DNA from: Sipunculus nudus | Lineage: Eukaryota; Annelida; Sipuncula; Golfingiida; Sipunculidae | DNA: 64,000 bases | Direction: 5' to 3' | NCBI GenBank assembly: GCA_026874595.1 | Contig: CM049306.1 | Span: forward strand, 92,807,642-92,871,641 | In this document: positions 44,040 to 55,748 of the stretch, in pieces | How positions within the stretch are numbered: position 1 is the first letter of the stretch | Layout of the letters: every line of letters begins with the position of its first letter | Notes under the pieces: model-generated | What the model was told of the DNA's origin: nothing | Seen by the model: only the letters and a program-made list of their open reading frames with translations | Database searches by the model: none | Position numbers and translations under genes: made by a program

Positions 44040-46072
44040 TAAGACCGGGTTGACTGATTGATTTGAATCGTATGGACTTTGAGGATGAACATTAGCATTT
44101 GAAAGAGCTCATAGACAACACGCATTAGGCAGCTACTATAACACTGGTACCACACCCTGGCTACCGATTGATAATGTAATGTTATACATCTATTAATTGT
44201 TTACATTTGAAACATGTTTATTTTATAACCTATACATATATGGCATATGTTCTTTTAAAGTGCTTTTATTATTGCAAATAGAAACCTTCATGCAACTATT
44301 TTTCGTCTTACTATGTCTTTAACACATAAGTGCTTTGTGATGTTGGTGTGGATGAGACATCTGGGAGGAACATGTTATGTTACGCAAATTTCCAATAATC
44401 ACAAAAATACCTTCTCGTACTTGAAATATAGAACTTTATGAGCTTTTGGAGGTGTCTTTCAATAATAAAAAAAAATATTTGCTTTTATAGTTCCCCCTAT
44501 GGAATGTGCTTTCCTATTAACTGTGAATTGCATCTTGATAAGAATAATATAAAGAACTCGTTAACAGATTTAGCATTAAACGCTGGTAAATCTTTCAGTC
44601 CTACAGAAATCCCTTACTGCCGTTAGACGTCCAGCCATTCGTCTGGCAGCAGCGCATGTTTATTAACATTTGGATATGATAGGAACATAATAAGAAATGC
44701 AGGCAGGCTTGCAAGGAGTTCTGGTTGGTGTATAGCTTTTGAAAAACTTAAATGGACCTGACATTTTCAGAGCTGAGGACCACATTTTGACCATTGTGGT
44801 TGGATCTATAACGTATTGAGGTATCTCCTCAAATGTCAACCTCTGCAGTTGTAATTACATCACCACGCCCACATAAGGAACCTTCAACACCATACGTTTG
44901 TTCACTTGGCGACTCCACTGTTAATATTATAAAAAAATGACTCGGGAAATCAGGATGTGTACAGCGTTAGTCACGACCGGACAAGAGGCGACTAATTACT
45001 CTAGAAAATAGTAATACTATATATTTAACATATATTTTATGCGTAAAATTCTGTTAGTCATCATTCGTTGTTTCCACGTTTTCACAATTGTTATGATCTA
45101 TACAATATATCGAGCCTCCTCCAGAATGACCTTTGCCCGGATTGTAGTTAAAATATGGACGGCTCAGACAAGCTGTACAAATTCATACAAAGCTGGAACA
45201 GCTAACCTATCACACTTTAAAATTATTCTACAAATTATTCTACACTGCATACAAGATTCGCACCGCTCTGCAATTTCCCCTGTTACATGAAGTCTTCTTT
45301 TCATAAATGCTTTATCTAGTTTTGCAGGTGCTCTTTGCTGCCAATTCCGGCTTGATCAAAATAAATATTATACTGTAATGTTTTAAAAGTCAAATGTTTG
45401 TGCCGATAATCGATTTAAACAGTTCTCTCGGTAGTCACCCCTTATTCATTGAAAGTCGATCATGGAATCGATACAAATATTACTCCAATATACGATAACG
45501 AGCTCCATCAATATGCAACGAAGGAAACGTCTTAAATATAGCCATCTGTTTGAATTAGGGGCAATTTTGAAAGCTAATTTCTGGATGTAAGCTTTGCTAC
45601 GGTTTCAGCGATGAAGCGTTGTCGTCGACGATACGTCGCCTCAAAATATTTAGATTTCCAAGACAAGTTTTTCACCCATCTTCGCTTGAAGTTGGGGTAT
45701 GTGAATATGCTAATTCAGTGACCTCTATCCCAGCAAAGAGCTAGAATTTGTTTTACGTACTCAATTTGCAATATAACAAAGAGGGTTTAATTTCCAACCT
45801 ACCAAGAAACCAATATCTTCATTTTCTTGAAATTAACAACGACGCGAACTCCATTTCACGAATGTACTTGAACGGACGGTAAAAATGACTCCATGACGTA
45901 TACTTAAAACTACAAAAACGATTTACTACCTATGTTCTACCAATAGCTAGTTCCAGAATGTATTAATTCATCAGGAAATTATGTCTGTGTATGAAAGAAC
46001 AGGATAATCTGTATATAATGTCTTGTCATGTCTGGCGACCAGCGCACCAACAGCTTTGGCGATAATTAATGG

Positions 46073-46077
<5 letters not shown>

Positions 46078-46116
<39 letters not shown>
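46078..46116. repeat. (TC)n microsatellite
   Basis: About 39 bases of TC. Confidence 0.95.
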
Positions 46117-46119
<3 letters not shown>

Positions 46120-46584
46120 ATTATTTGACAGAAATGTATGATTTTATAAAAATAGATGTTTGTGTCCTCTCCACTGTGTAAGACCTAGAAGACCGAAACA
46201 GTCAACCACTCCTGAGTTATGAGTGATTCGCCAAAAAAAAAAAAAAAAAAAATAGACGCACGATTGGACCCACGCAAAACCGATGTTTAGTTGCCCCACC
46301 ATTCTTATGGAAGAGATAATGGTATCCAGAATATATGGACAAGCACAATTTCAGGAAAATGCTTCCAGGTTTATTGTGATGTGGAATTATCAATAAGATC
46401 TCGCAGCTCGGATTGATGCCAAGCTAAGAGAAAAAGTCAGAGATAGGGGTACCAGTTTACACGAAATCCCACAACCATGCCAAATTTCGAAAATTCATCC
46501 AACAATTCTCTTAAACGCCGCGGCGGTGGCACCCGACTGAACACCCTATTTATGCGCAAAAATACGGAGCAAGTAAAAAGAGAA

Positions 46585-46642
46585 GAAATATATATTAATG
46601 GGTACAGACAGCTGAAATATATATTAATGGGTACAGACAGCT
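46585..46642 (+). repeat. Perfect 29-bp tandem duplication
   Basis: GAAATATATATTAATGGGTA followed by CAGACAGCT occurs twice without a gap or mismatch. Confidence 0.9.
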
Positions 46643-47630
46643 GAATATCTTTCAAGTCTGTAACCTCACAGGTCACCAAAAGCTAAAATTAAATGCATGC
46701 AAATTTTTATGCAGGATATTTAAAGAACATATTTTAGAACATTTTTACTCGGAACGAAAATGGGAAAACTGTGAAAGAATAAATGTGTATAAATGTCAGG
46801 GTACTTTGATAAACTAGGGGAAACGAAATTGCACGCGTTTGCATAATGAAGAACCATTGTTATAAACAATAATGTATTAGGTCAAAAACAAAGAGTTACA
46901 CTGGATAGTCTATCTTTTGGAGAAAGCTTTCTTAGATCAGCCAGAGCAGAGCCAGGTAAAGAACATACATTCCAAGGTTTTGCTGAAGTAGGACATATTA
47001 TTCAGATTCAAACACGAGAGAAAATTTAATTGAGCACGGCGATTGTGGCCAGTAGGCCGTATATTGCTATTCGTAAAGCATAAGCGCATAAGCAATTAAA
47101 CATTGTTGTTCACAATTTGATTGAAAGAACGGGCAATTTATCGAAACAATTTTATTAAGTCAAAAACTTCCTACATACTGGTTACATAATTCATGCGTTG
47201 GGTGTGTTGTATTATTATTTCATTGTTGCGACAGCAACAGAATGTATTGTCGGTTATTGTCTATCCTCTATAAAATGAAATCTGATTTTTGTAAGTAATA
47301 TATGAGCAATCTAAAGACTCTTTACAAGGGTGGGGTACAAGTTTGTTCACCATAGTAATCGCCTGGCCGAAAAAAAATCCCATCCCTTTTTCTCGTCGTT
47401 TGTGAACAGCAAAAGAGACACTAACATAAGTAGAAAAAAAACTTTTAAAAAAGGCTCATATAACCTTTTGTTAAAATGTTTAATGAATGGGATAAATGCT
47501 CCAATACTGTTAGAGTAATGTGTTTTATCAACCCTCAAGCGACCAAGCTATTACAGCAACTAAAATGACAGAGTGGGATCATTTACAACCCCATTACATA
47601 TTTCAGAAAAATAAAATATATTAACTTTTT

Positions 47631-48550
47631 TTAGCTCAGCTGACTGAAAGTCATCTGAGCTATAGCGATCACTCTTTGTCCGGCGTCCGTCCGGCCGTCC
47701 GTCTGGCCGTCCGTTACAGGGCACAAATCGTAACCGCTGGACCTGGAATCTTCTAACTTGACATCCAGGGAGGTAAAAAAAAAATCACATTGGAAACCTG
47801 AAATAAGGTCTCTGTTACCCATATTCTCCGAGCTATGGGTCTCGTAAGTACCCCCAGAATAATAAAAAATGTGATAAAAAAGCTTCACTACCTGAATAAC
47901 TACTGCCTTGACCACCATGATTTTTTGCACGAATATTGATCATGAAGTTTTCCATCAGTACCTGCAAACTGGTGGTGCCACCTGTATTTTTTCTAATTTT
48001 TACGATTTTTTCTCTATTTTTGATACCTTCAAAGAAGCTGTCATCTGTTAACAGGGCACAAATCATAACTGCTGGACCTGGAATCTTCTAACTTGACATC
48101 AAGGGAGGTGCGTAAAAATCTTCTTGGAAACCTAAAATTAGGTCTCTGTTACACATATTTTCCGAGCTATGGGTCTCGTAAATATCCCCAAGAATAATAA
48201 AAAATTGATACAAAAGCTTCATTATCGAAATAACTACTGCCTTGATCACCATGATTCTTTGCATGAATATTGGACATGGGATGTTTCATCAGTTATTCAT
48301 CAACCGGTGGTGCCACCGGTATTTTTTCTAACCGCTGGACCTAGAATTTTCTAACTCGACATCAAGGGAGGTCCATGAAGGTCTCCATTGAAATCTGAAA
48401 TTAGGTCTCTGTTGCCCATATCCTCCGAGCTATGTTGCTCGTAAGTACCCCCAGAATAATTAATAGTGTGATACAAAAACTGTGCATTAGTTTCCAGAGA
48501 ACTCCTCTGAGACCCTTGAACCGATCTTTCCAAAACCCAGCTTAGTTGTT
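47631..48550 (+). repeat. Dispersed repeat family R1, locus c
   Basis: Begins with the same hairpin head (AGCTCAGCTGAC-TGAAA-GTCATCTGAGCT) and CGTCCGTCCGGCCG, then two to three units with ACCGCTGGACCTGGAATCTT, CATCAAGGGAGGT, CCGAGCTATGGGTCTCGTAA and TGGTGGTGCCACC. Confidence 0.78.
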
Positions 48551-48559
48551 CCTTCACCT

Positions 48560-49575
48560 ATGTTGCTTTGCCTGACAAAGACAGGTGGCACTGCCAGCAA
48601 TCCTTTCTGTGCAATACGAATCTGGGTGTCTTTTAGATAACAGCCGATATCTTAGGAGTGGCTCAATGTATTGTGCTGAAAGTTTGCATGTCCATAGAAC
48701 TTGGATCATCCCGACTGGTGGCGCCACCTACAATACTGTTGCATATTTTCCATCTGTTCGTCTTAGTGGTTCTTCAATGCATTGGGTTGTAATTGTGCAT
48801 GTTCTTAGATCCTCAACACCTACATCTCGTAAACAAGACTGGTGGCACCGTCTGCAGTGGTTTTCGCGTTTCGTCCAAAAGTATATGTATTTGCTTTTGG
48901 TGAAAATTGCTCATATCTCATGAACGGTTCAAGATATTGGTCTGAAATTTGGCATGTCCATCCATCTTGGAAATTTTCTCGTAAACCAGACAGGTGGTGC
49001 CACCTACTTTCCCAGTTTTGTAGAATAAATCAATGCCCTTTTCTCAGGAGTGATTAGCCATATTGGCCTGAAATGGCGCATACCCATAGATCTTGGACTC
49101 CTCCATCTTGTACTCAAGACTGGTGGTGCCATCTGCAATAGTTTTCATGTGGCATTTATCCATACATGTGGTTTGGGTGAAAAGTGCTCATATCTCAGGA
49201 GTGTTTCAAGGTATTGGTCTGATATTTGGCATGTCCTTCCATCTTGAAAGATTTTCTTGTAAACCAGACAGGTGGCGCTACCTACCTTCCCGTTTCGATA
49301 GAATAAATTTATGCTCTTTTCTTAGGAGTGGTGTGCCATATTCGCCTGAATTTGTGCATGTCCATATATTTTGGAATCCTCCATCTTGTTATCAAGACTG
49401 GTTGCGCCATCTGCAATTGTTTTCCTGTGGTGTCCATCCGTACATGTGCTTTTGGTGAAAATTGCTTATATCTTAGGAGTGGTTTAAGGTATTAGTCTGG
49501 AATTTGGCATGACAATCTGTTTTGGAGATTTTTCTCGTAAACCAGACATTTTTTAAGGACTCTTCACAAAAGCTA
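48560..49575 (+). repeat. Tandem units of about 140/280 bp adjoining R1 locus c
   Basis: Blocks such as GCTCATATCTCAGGAGTG, GGCATGTCCAT-ATCTTGGA, TCTCGTAAACCAGACAGGTG and GTGCCACCTAC recur about every 140 bases in two alternating versions (period about 280). Ends at AAGGACTCTTCACAA, which also occurs at the end of R1 locus a, so both parts probably belong to one element. Confidence 0.75.
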
Positions 49576-50036
49576 TTACAGTTTGCTAGTATTAAATAAC
49601 TACCAAATATCCATGAGGAGGTTACTTCAAAGTCTTCTTTGAAGGGGTAATGTGTTCCTGTATAACAGCTCATATCTATTTGCCATAACCGACTGGTTTA
49701 GCTTGGATGCAGACTGACAAAATCTCTATCTGCCTCTCTAGCAGCAAATACTCTGAAGAGCAGTAAATGACCAGGTAAGCGTTTAACATGAACACATGTT
49801 CACACTACGTTGTTCCTTGTTTGAGAAGCCATGCTTGAAAACTGTTTTTCCTACTTTATCATTCAAAGTCGGCGGATATTTTTATTCGTTTATTATTTTC
49901 ACCTAATCATGTCTTCAAGTGGTTGGGGCTATAAAAGGAAATGATCTTCCGCAAATGTTGGAATATGTTCTGATTACGAAATGTTTTCTCTGTTGGACAT
50001 GACGTCACTGTTTATTTTACTTAATAAGCAATATAA

Positions 50037-50092
<56 letters not shown>

Positions 50093-50665
50093 GCTCGTCA
50101 GGCATCAGTCATGCATGTCAGATCATAAACTATAATCTCTTTGTTAAAATACCATTACAAGTTTGTAATTTAACATTAGAATCTGAAAACAAAGAGGTGC
50201 ACCTCTTCAGTATGATGACGAGGAAGACTATGTAGATACCGAGTCTCCTTGTCTCTGCTCTATGATCAAGCGAGATGACGAACATCGTAAAGATCATGTT
50301 TATAAACACCTATATTATAAATGACGATGGTTTCTTTCAATCGTCACACTTGATTTGGTCATGACTTGTGGAACAACGCCATGACTGCCCTAAGGGGTAA
50401 TTTTCCATATTTTGTCTTAAATTCGCAGGGTTTTAACAATAATACGCGATTGGTTAATCGTAGCGCTATCATTCATAAACTGCGCCATTGCACACGGATA
50501 CTGGCAACCCGGTACCGGGCCCTTTCCCAGGGTTGGCTTATATGGCTAATATATTGGTTAATATATGTTAATAAAATGTTTTATTCTCTAAGGTGAAAAC
50601 CCACAAAAGGACAAGGGAATTATTATTCACGGTTTTTAAGCGCTGCTTGCTGGGAAACTGTAATG
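49576..50665. other. Intergenic sequence
   Basis: Contains the (TA)n at 50038-50091; nothing else recognised. Confidence 0.4.
50038..50091. repeat. (TA)n microsatellite
   Basis: About 54 bases of TA. Confidence 0.95.
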
Positions 50666-50811
50666 CAGGGGCGGATCCAGGATTTTGGAAAAGGGGGGGG
50701 GGGGGGGTTCCAACCCAGGAGGACTAATGAAATCCTGAAAAAAGGTCATCAGGTCCGGAAAAGGGGGAAGGGGGTCCGGACCCCCTCCCCCCCCCCCCGG
50801 ATCCGCTTCTG
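50666..50811. mobile_element. Short MITE with CAG(G/A)(G/A)GCGGATCC termini
   Basis: The left end CAGGGGCGGATCCAGG and the reverse complement of the right end CAGAAGCGGATCCGG form inverted repeats around a G-run/C-run core with its own TCCGGACCCCC palindrome. TGTAAT occurs near both ends, a possible target duplication. Resembles hAT-type MITEs. Confidence 0.6.
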
Positions 50812-53420
50812 TAATCCAGGTGCGTATGGCCATGCTCCTGTAATGAGCTGATTGTAATTAGTACTCAATGAAGGCCGATTAACGAAACACTGAATCCCAA
50901 GTATTTCTCGTTGCGCCAATCTGGGACGTCGTTTCATCTATCAGCTGCCTTAACATTTAAACATTGATTTGGTAAGCCTTAGGAAATGTTCTCTAATATA
51001 CACCCGTTATAAAATTTTCGCGTACCTTTCTGGAACCTGTGTTTCCTATTTTTAATTATTTAAATTTATTGTCATTCCGCTTCAGGAGGTAGAACATCCC
51101 GTGTTTAATATCAGTGCTGTTTTGTGAATTTCATAATCTTGCCACGGTTTAAAGTTGTAGCCAATACATCAGAATTTTCAAACTTTATTTGAACTTGACC
51201 GAGAGGATGTATTTGGACAGTTATATTCAGAAATCTAATTATCTTTTCTTTTACTTTTAATCTTTTCAGCAATACGCTGAAGGATACCTGCTTCATTAAC
51301 TTTAACCTAGGGTTTCAGCAGGGTTGATCCCGTCGCCTCACAAGATTTGACCAATATCTTTGAGGGGATGGTGGTCCGTTGAACAACCTTTCATTATTCC
51401 GGATACATACCCATACTTATAAATTTATTATATTCAAGTATGTTAACACTAACGACTTTGAATACAACTTAAGGAACAGGAGCCGATCGGAGGGGCACAG
51501 AAAAAAAAATTGTTTCGTTTAAGCTCTGCATAAAATGCAGGGAAGTATACAGCCTGAAGGGCTTGGACGGTCGAGGTGCTCTGCATAAATTTCAAGTGAG
51601 TATACAGCCTCTGGGGCTTGGACGGTCGAGGTGCTCTGCATTAAATGCAGCGAAGTATGCAGCCTGTTGGACTTGGACGGTCGGGGGTTCTCTCCGCTGG
51701 CGACCCTTGTTTGATTGCCGCCATGGCTATGAGAGAAGATTGTAGTGTCCCGTCCACGTGCGGTGGTTTTCCAAGGGATCTCTGGTTTCGTCTATCTCTA
51801 GACACTAAACAAATAAAGTTTTTAATCTGAGAAGCCCAGGAAGGAAAGATGCTTATTCTTGTTATGTACCGTATCCTTAAGAGAGAGAAATGTCTGGGAA
51901 GTAGCCTAGTAATCTCAGTCATTCTCCCTCCGAATACCAGTTGCACATTAACAATATTATCAATTAAATTTTGCCAGTCCCAAGAAACCAACCATCCTCT
52001 CTTGAAAACACGTAAAGTAACCAACCGTTGCACAGTCGTATAAGTGACATGTTATATACACTTATCCAATCCAAGCTAGATTCCTTGTAAACATTTCCTT
52101 TCTTTCATTATATTTAATTGGGAAACCATTTCTTATGTTCATGTTTACTTTACTTATATGTGGTGTGTCATTCTTAAGCTACCTCGCCGTCAGTATAACA
52201 TAAATTTTATGTTCATTTAACTAAATATTTTCGTAGACGAAATGGACCCCTGAGCTTCGGAACTGATTGTGTGTATGTGGAGTTTGATGCGAATAATGCA
52301 TCTGCCGGTCATTATATGCAGTTTTTACATTGGTGTTCATGCATGGCAACATTAACTTTTAGTAAGCAAAGAATATTTTCTAATAGAATTTATTCTGTAT
52401 TTGTTTTATACATTATTTAACACTCTGTGAAGATGAAATGGGAAACGTACTTCCACTTTGTCGAATTTTATTATCAAGTAAAATGTGCTAACGCTAGTAG
52501 AGTGACAACATCCTAGAACCGTTTCTGACTCTACCTCGCATTTAGAAATATAACAAGTCTCAGGAGCTACTGTAACTTAATTTGTATAAATATATGATAA
52601 ACGTGTAAGTAGTATTAACATTACAGAGGATACAATGATAATTTTACACCTAATGTTTTATACATCCCTTATTTTCTTTACTCGGCACACTGCATATTTA
52701 CAAATTTAGAAGTTAGCTTATATTGAAAAGACATAAATGAATGCGTATCAGCATGGATGCCCATTAAACATTTAATTTCTCCAGGTACACCGGGCACATT
52801 ATCTCCCCAAACCTCTCGGAATGGACGCCACTTAAATTTTTCTGGCCGAACAGTTTTCCTGCATGAATGATTTCATTAAAAGAATGAATTTTATCTAGGT
52901 GGAATGTGGGAAAAACATTGTTGGCAAGCCCCTACTTTAAACTTCAATATGATGAGTAAGCAAATGCCCTCGTTTTTATTCATCAGTGTGTTTGGTCAGG
53001 TGTTCCATAGGATAAAAAACACTTCCAGGCTAATACAAAAAAAAGAGAACAGAAAGAACTAAAACCAGATTTTAATGAAAGAACAAAAAAAAAAGGAAGA
53101 AACCCTTGACTTACATTCGTTTGGAGAGATGAATAAATGAATAAAAGACATGGTCATTTCATGGTTCGCTATGAAATGTGACAAAATACCTCCAAAAGCA
53201 TCGTTTGAAATGCTTTAGAGAAGACTTTATATATTGTGTCCATCTTTATCAATTGTTTCAGTTTTCCTTGTTTATTCTTGTTTATTTATACAGCTGAACA
53301 ATATCATGTTGTGTTAATTCATGCATTCAAGACAACTTAATGCCTTCATCAGACAAATTTGTGGTAGTTATATAGCTTGATGAATGTATTGGTCGCCTGG
53401 TAGAACTTTATAATATATAT
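50812..53420. other. Intergenic sequence
   Basis: Contains the three-copy repeat at 51522-51690. The rest is AT-rich with unsupported short reading frames. Confidence 0.4.
51522..51690 (+). repeat. Three tandem units of about 56 bp with a hairpin
   Basis: Each unit has GCTCTGCAT-AAATGCAG, AGTATACAGCCT and GGGCTTGGACGGTCGAGGT. CTGCAT-AAA-ATGCAG forms a 6-bp-stem hairpin in units 1 and 3 and is broken in unit 2. Confidence 0.85.
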
Positions 53421-53423
53421 AAT

Positions 53424-53785
53424 GGTTGACTTCATATTCGCGGATTAAAATTTCGCGATCTTCACAGCTTCCTTTCATTTTTCCCTATCCAAATATGTAT
53501 AACCTAAACCAAATAAAGCATTATTAAATGAATTAATTGAAAAAAAAATGATACGTGCACAAAATATAAATTTTAAGACAATTGATCATGTAAAGAACTG
53601 AAATAATTGTTCTTTAATGACAGACGATTTTAAAGATCTCAAATGATTAGCAATAGCTACCTTTGAACATACAGGAACTTATTATTAATGTTAAATATAA
53701 ATCATGATGAGACTTTTCACGAAGGTTTAATTTTCGCGATAATTCTCTTCCGCGAAAATGGCGAATTTGAAACCTTCGCGAACAA
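53424..53785. repeat. Dispersed repeat with TTCGCGA motifs
   Basis: Begins GACTTCATATTCGCGGATTA-AAATTTCGCGATCTT and ends TTTCGCGATAATTCTCTTCC then GCGAAAATGGCGAATTTGAA. A shorter relative lies at about 54728-54770 inside the first intron of gene 2. Class unknown. Confidence 0.6.
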
Positions 53786-53790
53786 AAAGC

Positions 53791-53793
<3 letters not shown>

Positions 53794-53869
<76 letters not shown>
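53794..53869. repeat. (CT)n followed by (TA)n microsatellite
   Basis: CT repeats to about 53828, then an interrupted TA tract to about 53869, some 370 bases upstream of the gene 2 start codon. Confidence 0.93.
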
Positions 53870-53870
<1 letters not shown>

Positions 53871-54238
53871 AATCACGTTTCACAGGAAAATATAAGTCAT
53901 GGCTTCATTTTTATTTAAATACAGTGCCATTATTCACGAATACTAACGTTACACTCTGAAAACATAGGTCTATGCATACAATTTACAGATGACAAACACC
54001 TAGTGGGCAATCATTTTACATATGATTGCACCTGCAGTTCTGTCGTTTATTAAGGGTTTGCTCTTGTTTGCTCTGGAGGTAGCCTCTAATCATCTGTGTA
54101 GTGTTTGTTTACAACACCTAGTCGTACTCAACATGGGATGTTTTATAAGACCAAGCTCTCTGGGAACGGGTCATTTCTGTCCATATGTTTGGTCCGAAGG
54201 GACCGTTATGGGTATAACAACGGCGTGTTGAGATAACA
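53870..54238. other. 5' flank of gene 2
   Basis: Probable promoter and 5' UTR region. Contains the TATA-like TATAAGA and a short upstream reading frame (54133-54231) out of frame with the main start. Confidence 0.4.
54144..54150 (+). promoter_or_regulatory. Possible TATA box of gene 2
   Basis: TATAAGA lies 95 bases upstream of the start codon, inside otherwise AT-moderate sequence, which would place transcription start near 54175. This is a single weak motif in an AT-rich genome, so confidence is low. Confidence 0.25.
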
Positions 54239-54304
54239 ATGGCGCCATTGGCGAGGTTGTTCTGGTTTTCATGGATATTCTTATGCATTTTGTTCGGACA
54301 CGCG
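54239..54304 (+). CDS. Gene 2 exon 1: start codon and signal peptide
   Basis: The ATG at 54239 is followed by APLARLFWFSWIFLCILFGHA, a basic residue and then a hydrophobic core, as expected for a signal peptide. The exon ends in phase 0 at GCG|GTAAGT. Purines precede the ATG (AACAATGG, a good Kozak context). An upstream out-of-frame ATG at 54133 opens a short reading frame that stops at about 54231. Confidence 0.85.
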
Positions 54305-55698
54305 GTAAGTCCATATAGCTACATTAATCGAGTGTAACGACTTCAGTAAGTGTGCAAAATAAGTTGTCTTGCACACAGTTGTCTTTGTGTCTCATAAGTG
54401 GACCAATAAATCATTTGCAATGAGGGTTTCGCTGACCAAGACAATACTAAGCTATATCATGACTATATAATACACCTCCATCGCCCTTATCTGTGATAGT
54501 TGTGCAACCTTTGTCACAATTGCTTATCGCTTTACATAAGGAGTTAAATATTATTATTCTATTTTACAGACCAGTATCGGTAGGACTGTAATTATACTTT
54601 CAACCAAGTTTTATTTTGGAGATGCGATTACAATCTCAAATGTAAAATCCAGAATCAGCTGTGTTGGCACCTTAACATGATTGGTACAATCATTAACTAT
54701 ACACCAAGGGTATACTACTGTGTTTTGCTTCATATTCGCGGGGTTAAATTTTCGCGATCTCATTTGTTATGTGTTTCACCATACATTGACCTACAAATTA
54801 ATTACATAAAATTATATGTGAGCAAAAGGGTAACTAATGGTCGGGGACCCAAGCGAATATAGTACGAGTCCAAACTATTTTCATTACTTGGAGATAATTT
54901 CCAATATCTGATATCATTTATAACAATTTTTTATTTACGGCAATAACAAACAAGATATGTTATTATTCATAATGTCAAATATTTTACTTGTCTTCGAGTA
55001 TGGAGCCTATTACTCATGGTTTATAGTTTTACCGAAAATTTACCTCTCGTGAATTTGAAATACAAAACAACTCCAAATTTTAGTGATCGGAAATGACGGC
55101 AAAACTAAATTGAGATAGACCTTTCTGTAGATCCATGATGCACTGGAAGGAGAATGATACGGTTTATAAGCTTAAACTAATGAATTGATTTGTTTTACTG
55201 ATAACCGGCTCATCTGCATATCTATTTTCAAAATACTTAAAACCTATTAAGCTTCATCAATTAAAGTGTGTTTTCAGCTTGAAAGAGTTTTTGCATCACT
55301 CACATATAAATAGCCTTACGGTGTTTATTGATTTTTTATATAATATTTCTATAATAAGACAAACTGATGACCGATATAATTAACTTTTGATCATTTTTTC
55401 CTTTGATTCAGTTCGAGGACGGAGACCTTCGATTGGTGTACGGCGAGGAGACCACGTATGGCGTACAAAAGTTAGACAATGCCACGCACAGCTATCAGTG
55501 TTCCTCCAATCTGTTCCTCCTGCATCCAGACACTAGGACACAGTGTACCGCGGCTGACAGTACAGGTCATACTACCTCACCACCAGAATCTGGCCAACGG
55601 TTTACTTGTAAGTCTCAGTGTTAAGGTCTAAATATCGCAAAAATACCTTGGTTTAATTTAGCTTTGACATACCTATAAAAATGAATTTAAGCCCATAT

Positions 55699-55748
<50 letters not shown>

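Larger units (their letters stand above)
44040..47630. other. 3' flank of gene 1 and intergenic sequence
   Basis: The 3' UTR should begin at 44040. AATAAA occurs near 44464 and again near 45359; neither can be chosen from sequence alone. A (TC)n tract (46078-46116) and a 29-bp perfect duplication (46585-46642) are the only structures. Short reading frames are unsupported. Confidence 0.45.

Noticed and set aside
45039-45290. Intergenic frame of 83 codons
   Set aside because: No signal peptide, domain or splice context; expected by chance in this length of sequence.
48585-49458. Frames of 112 and 121 codons
   Set aside because: They fall within the 140/280-bp tandem repeat next to family R1 locus c.
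51563-52043. Overlapping frames of 60-130 codons on both strands
   Set aside because: They lie partly on a three-copy tandem repeat and show no domain, splice or composition support.
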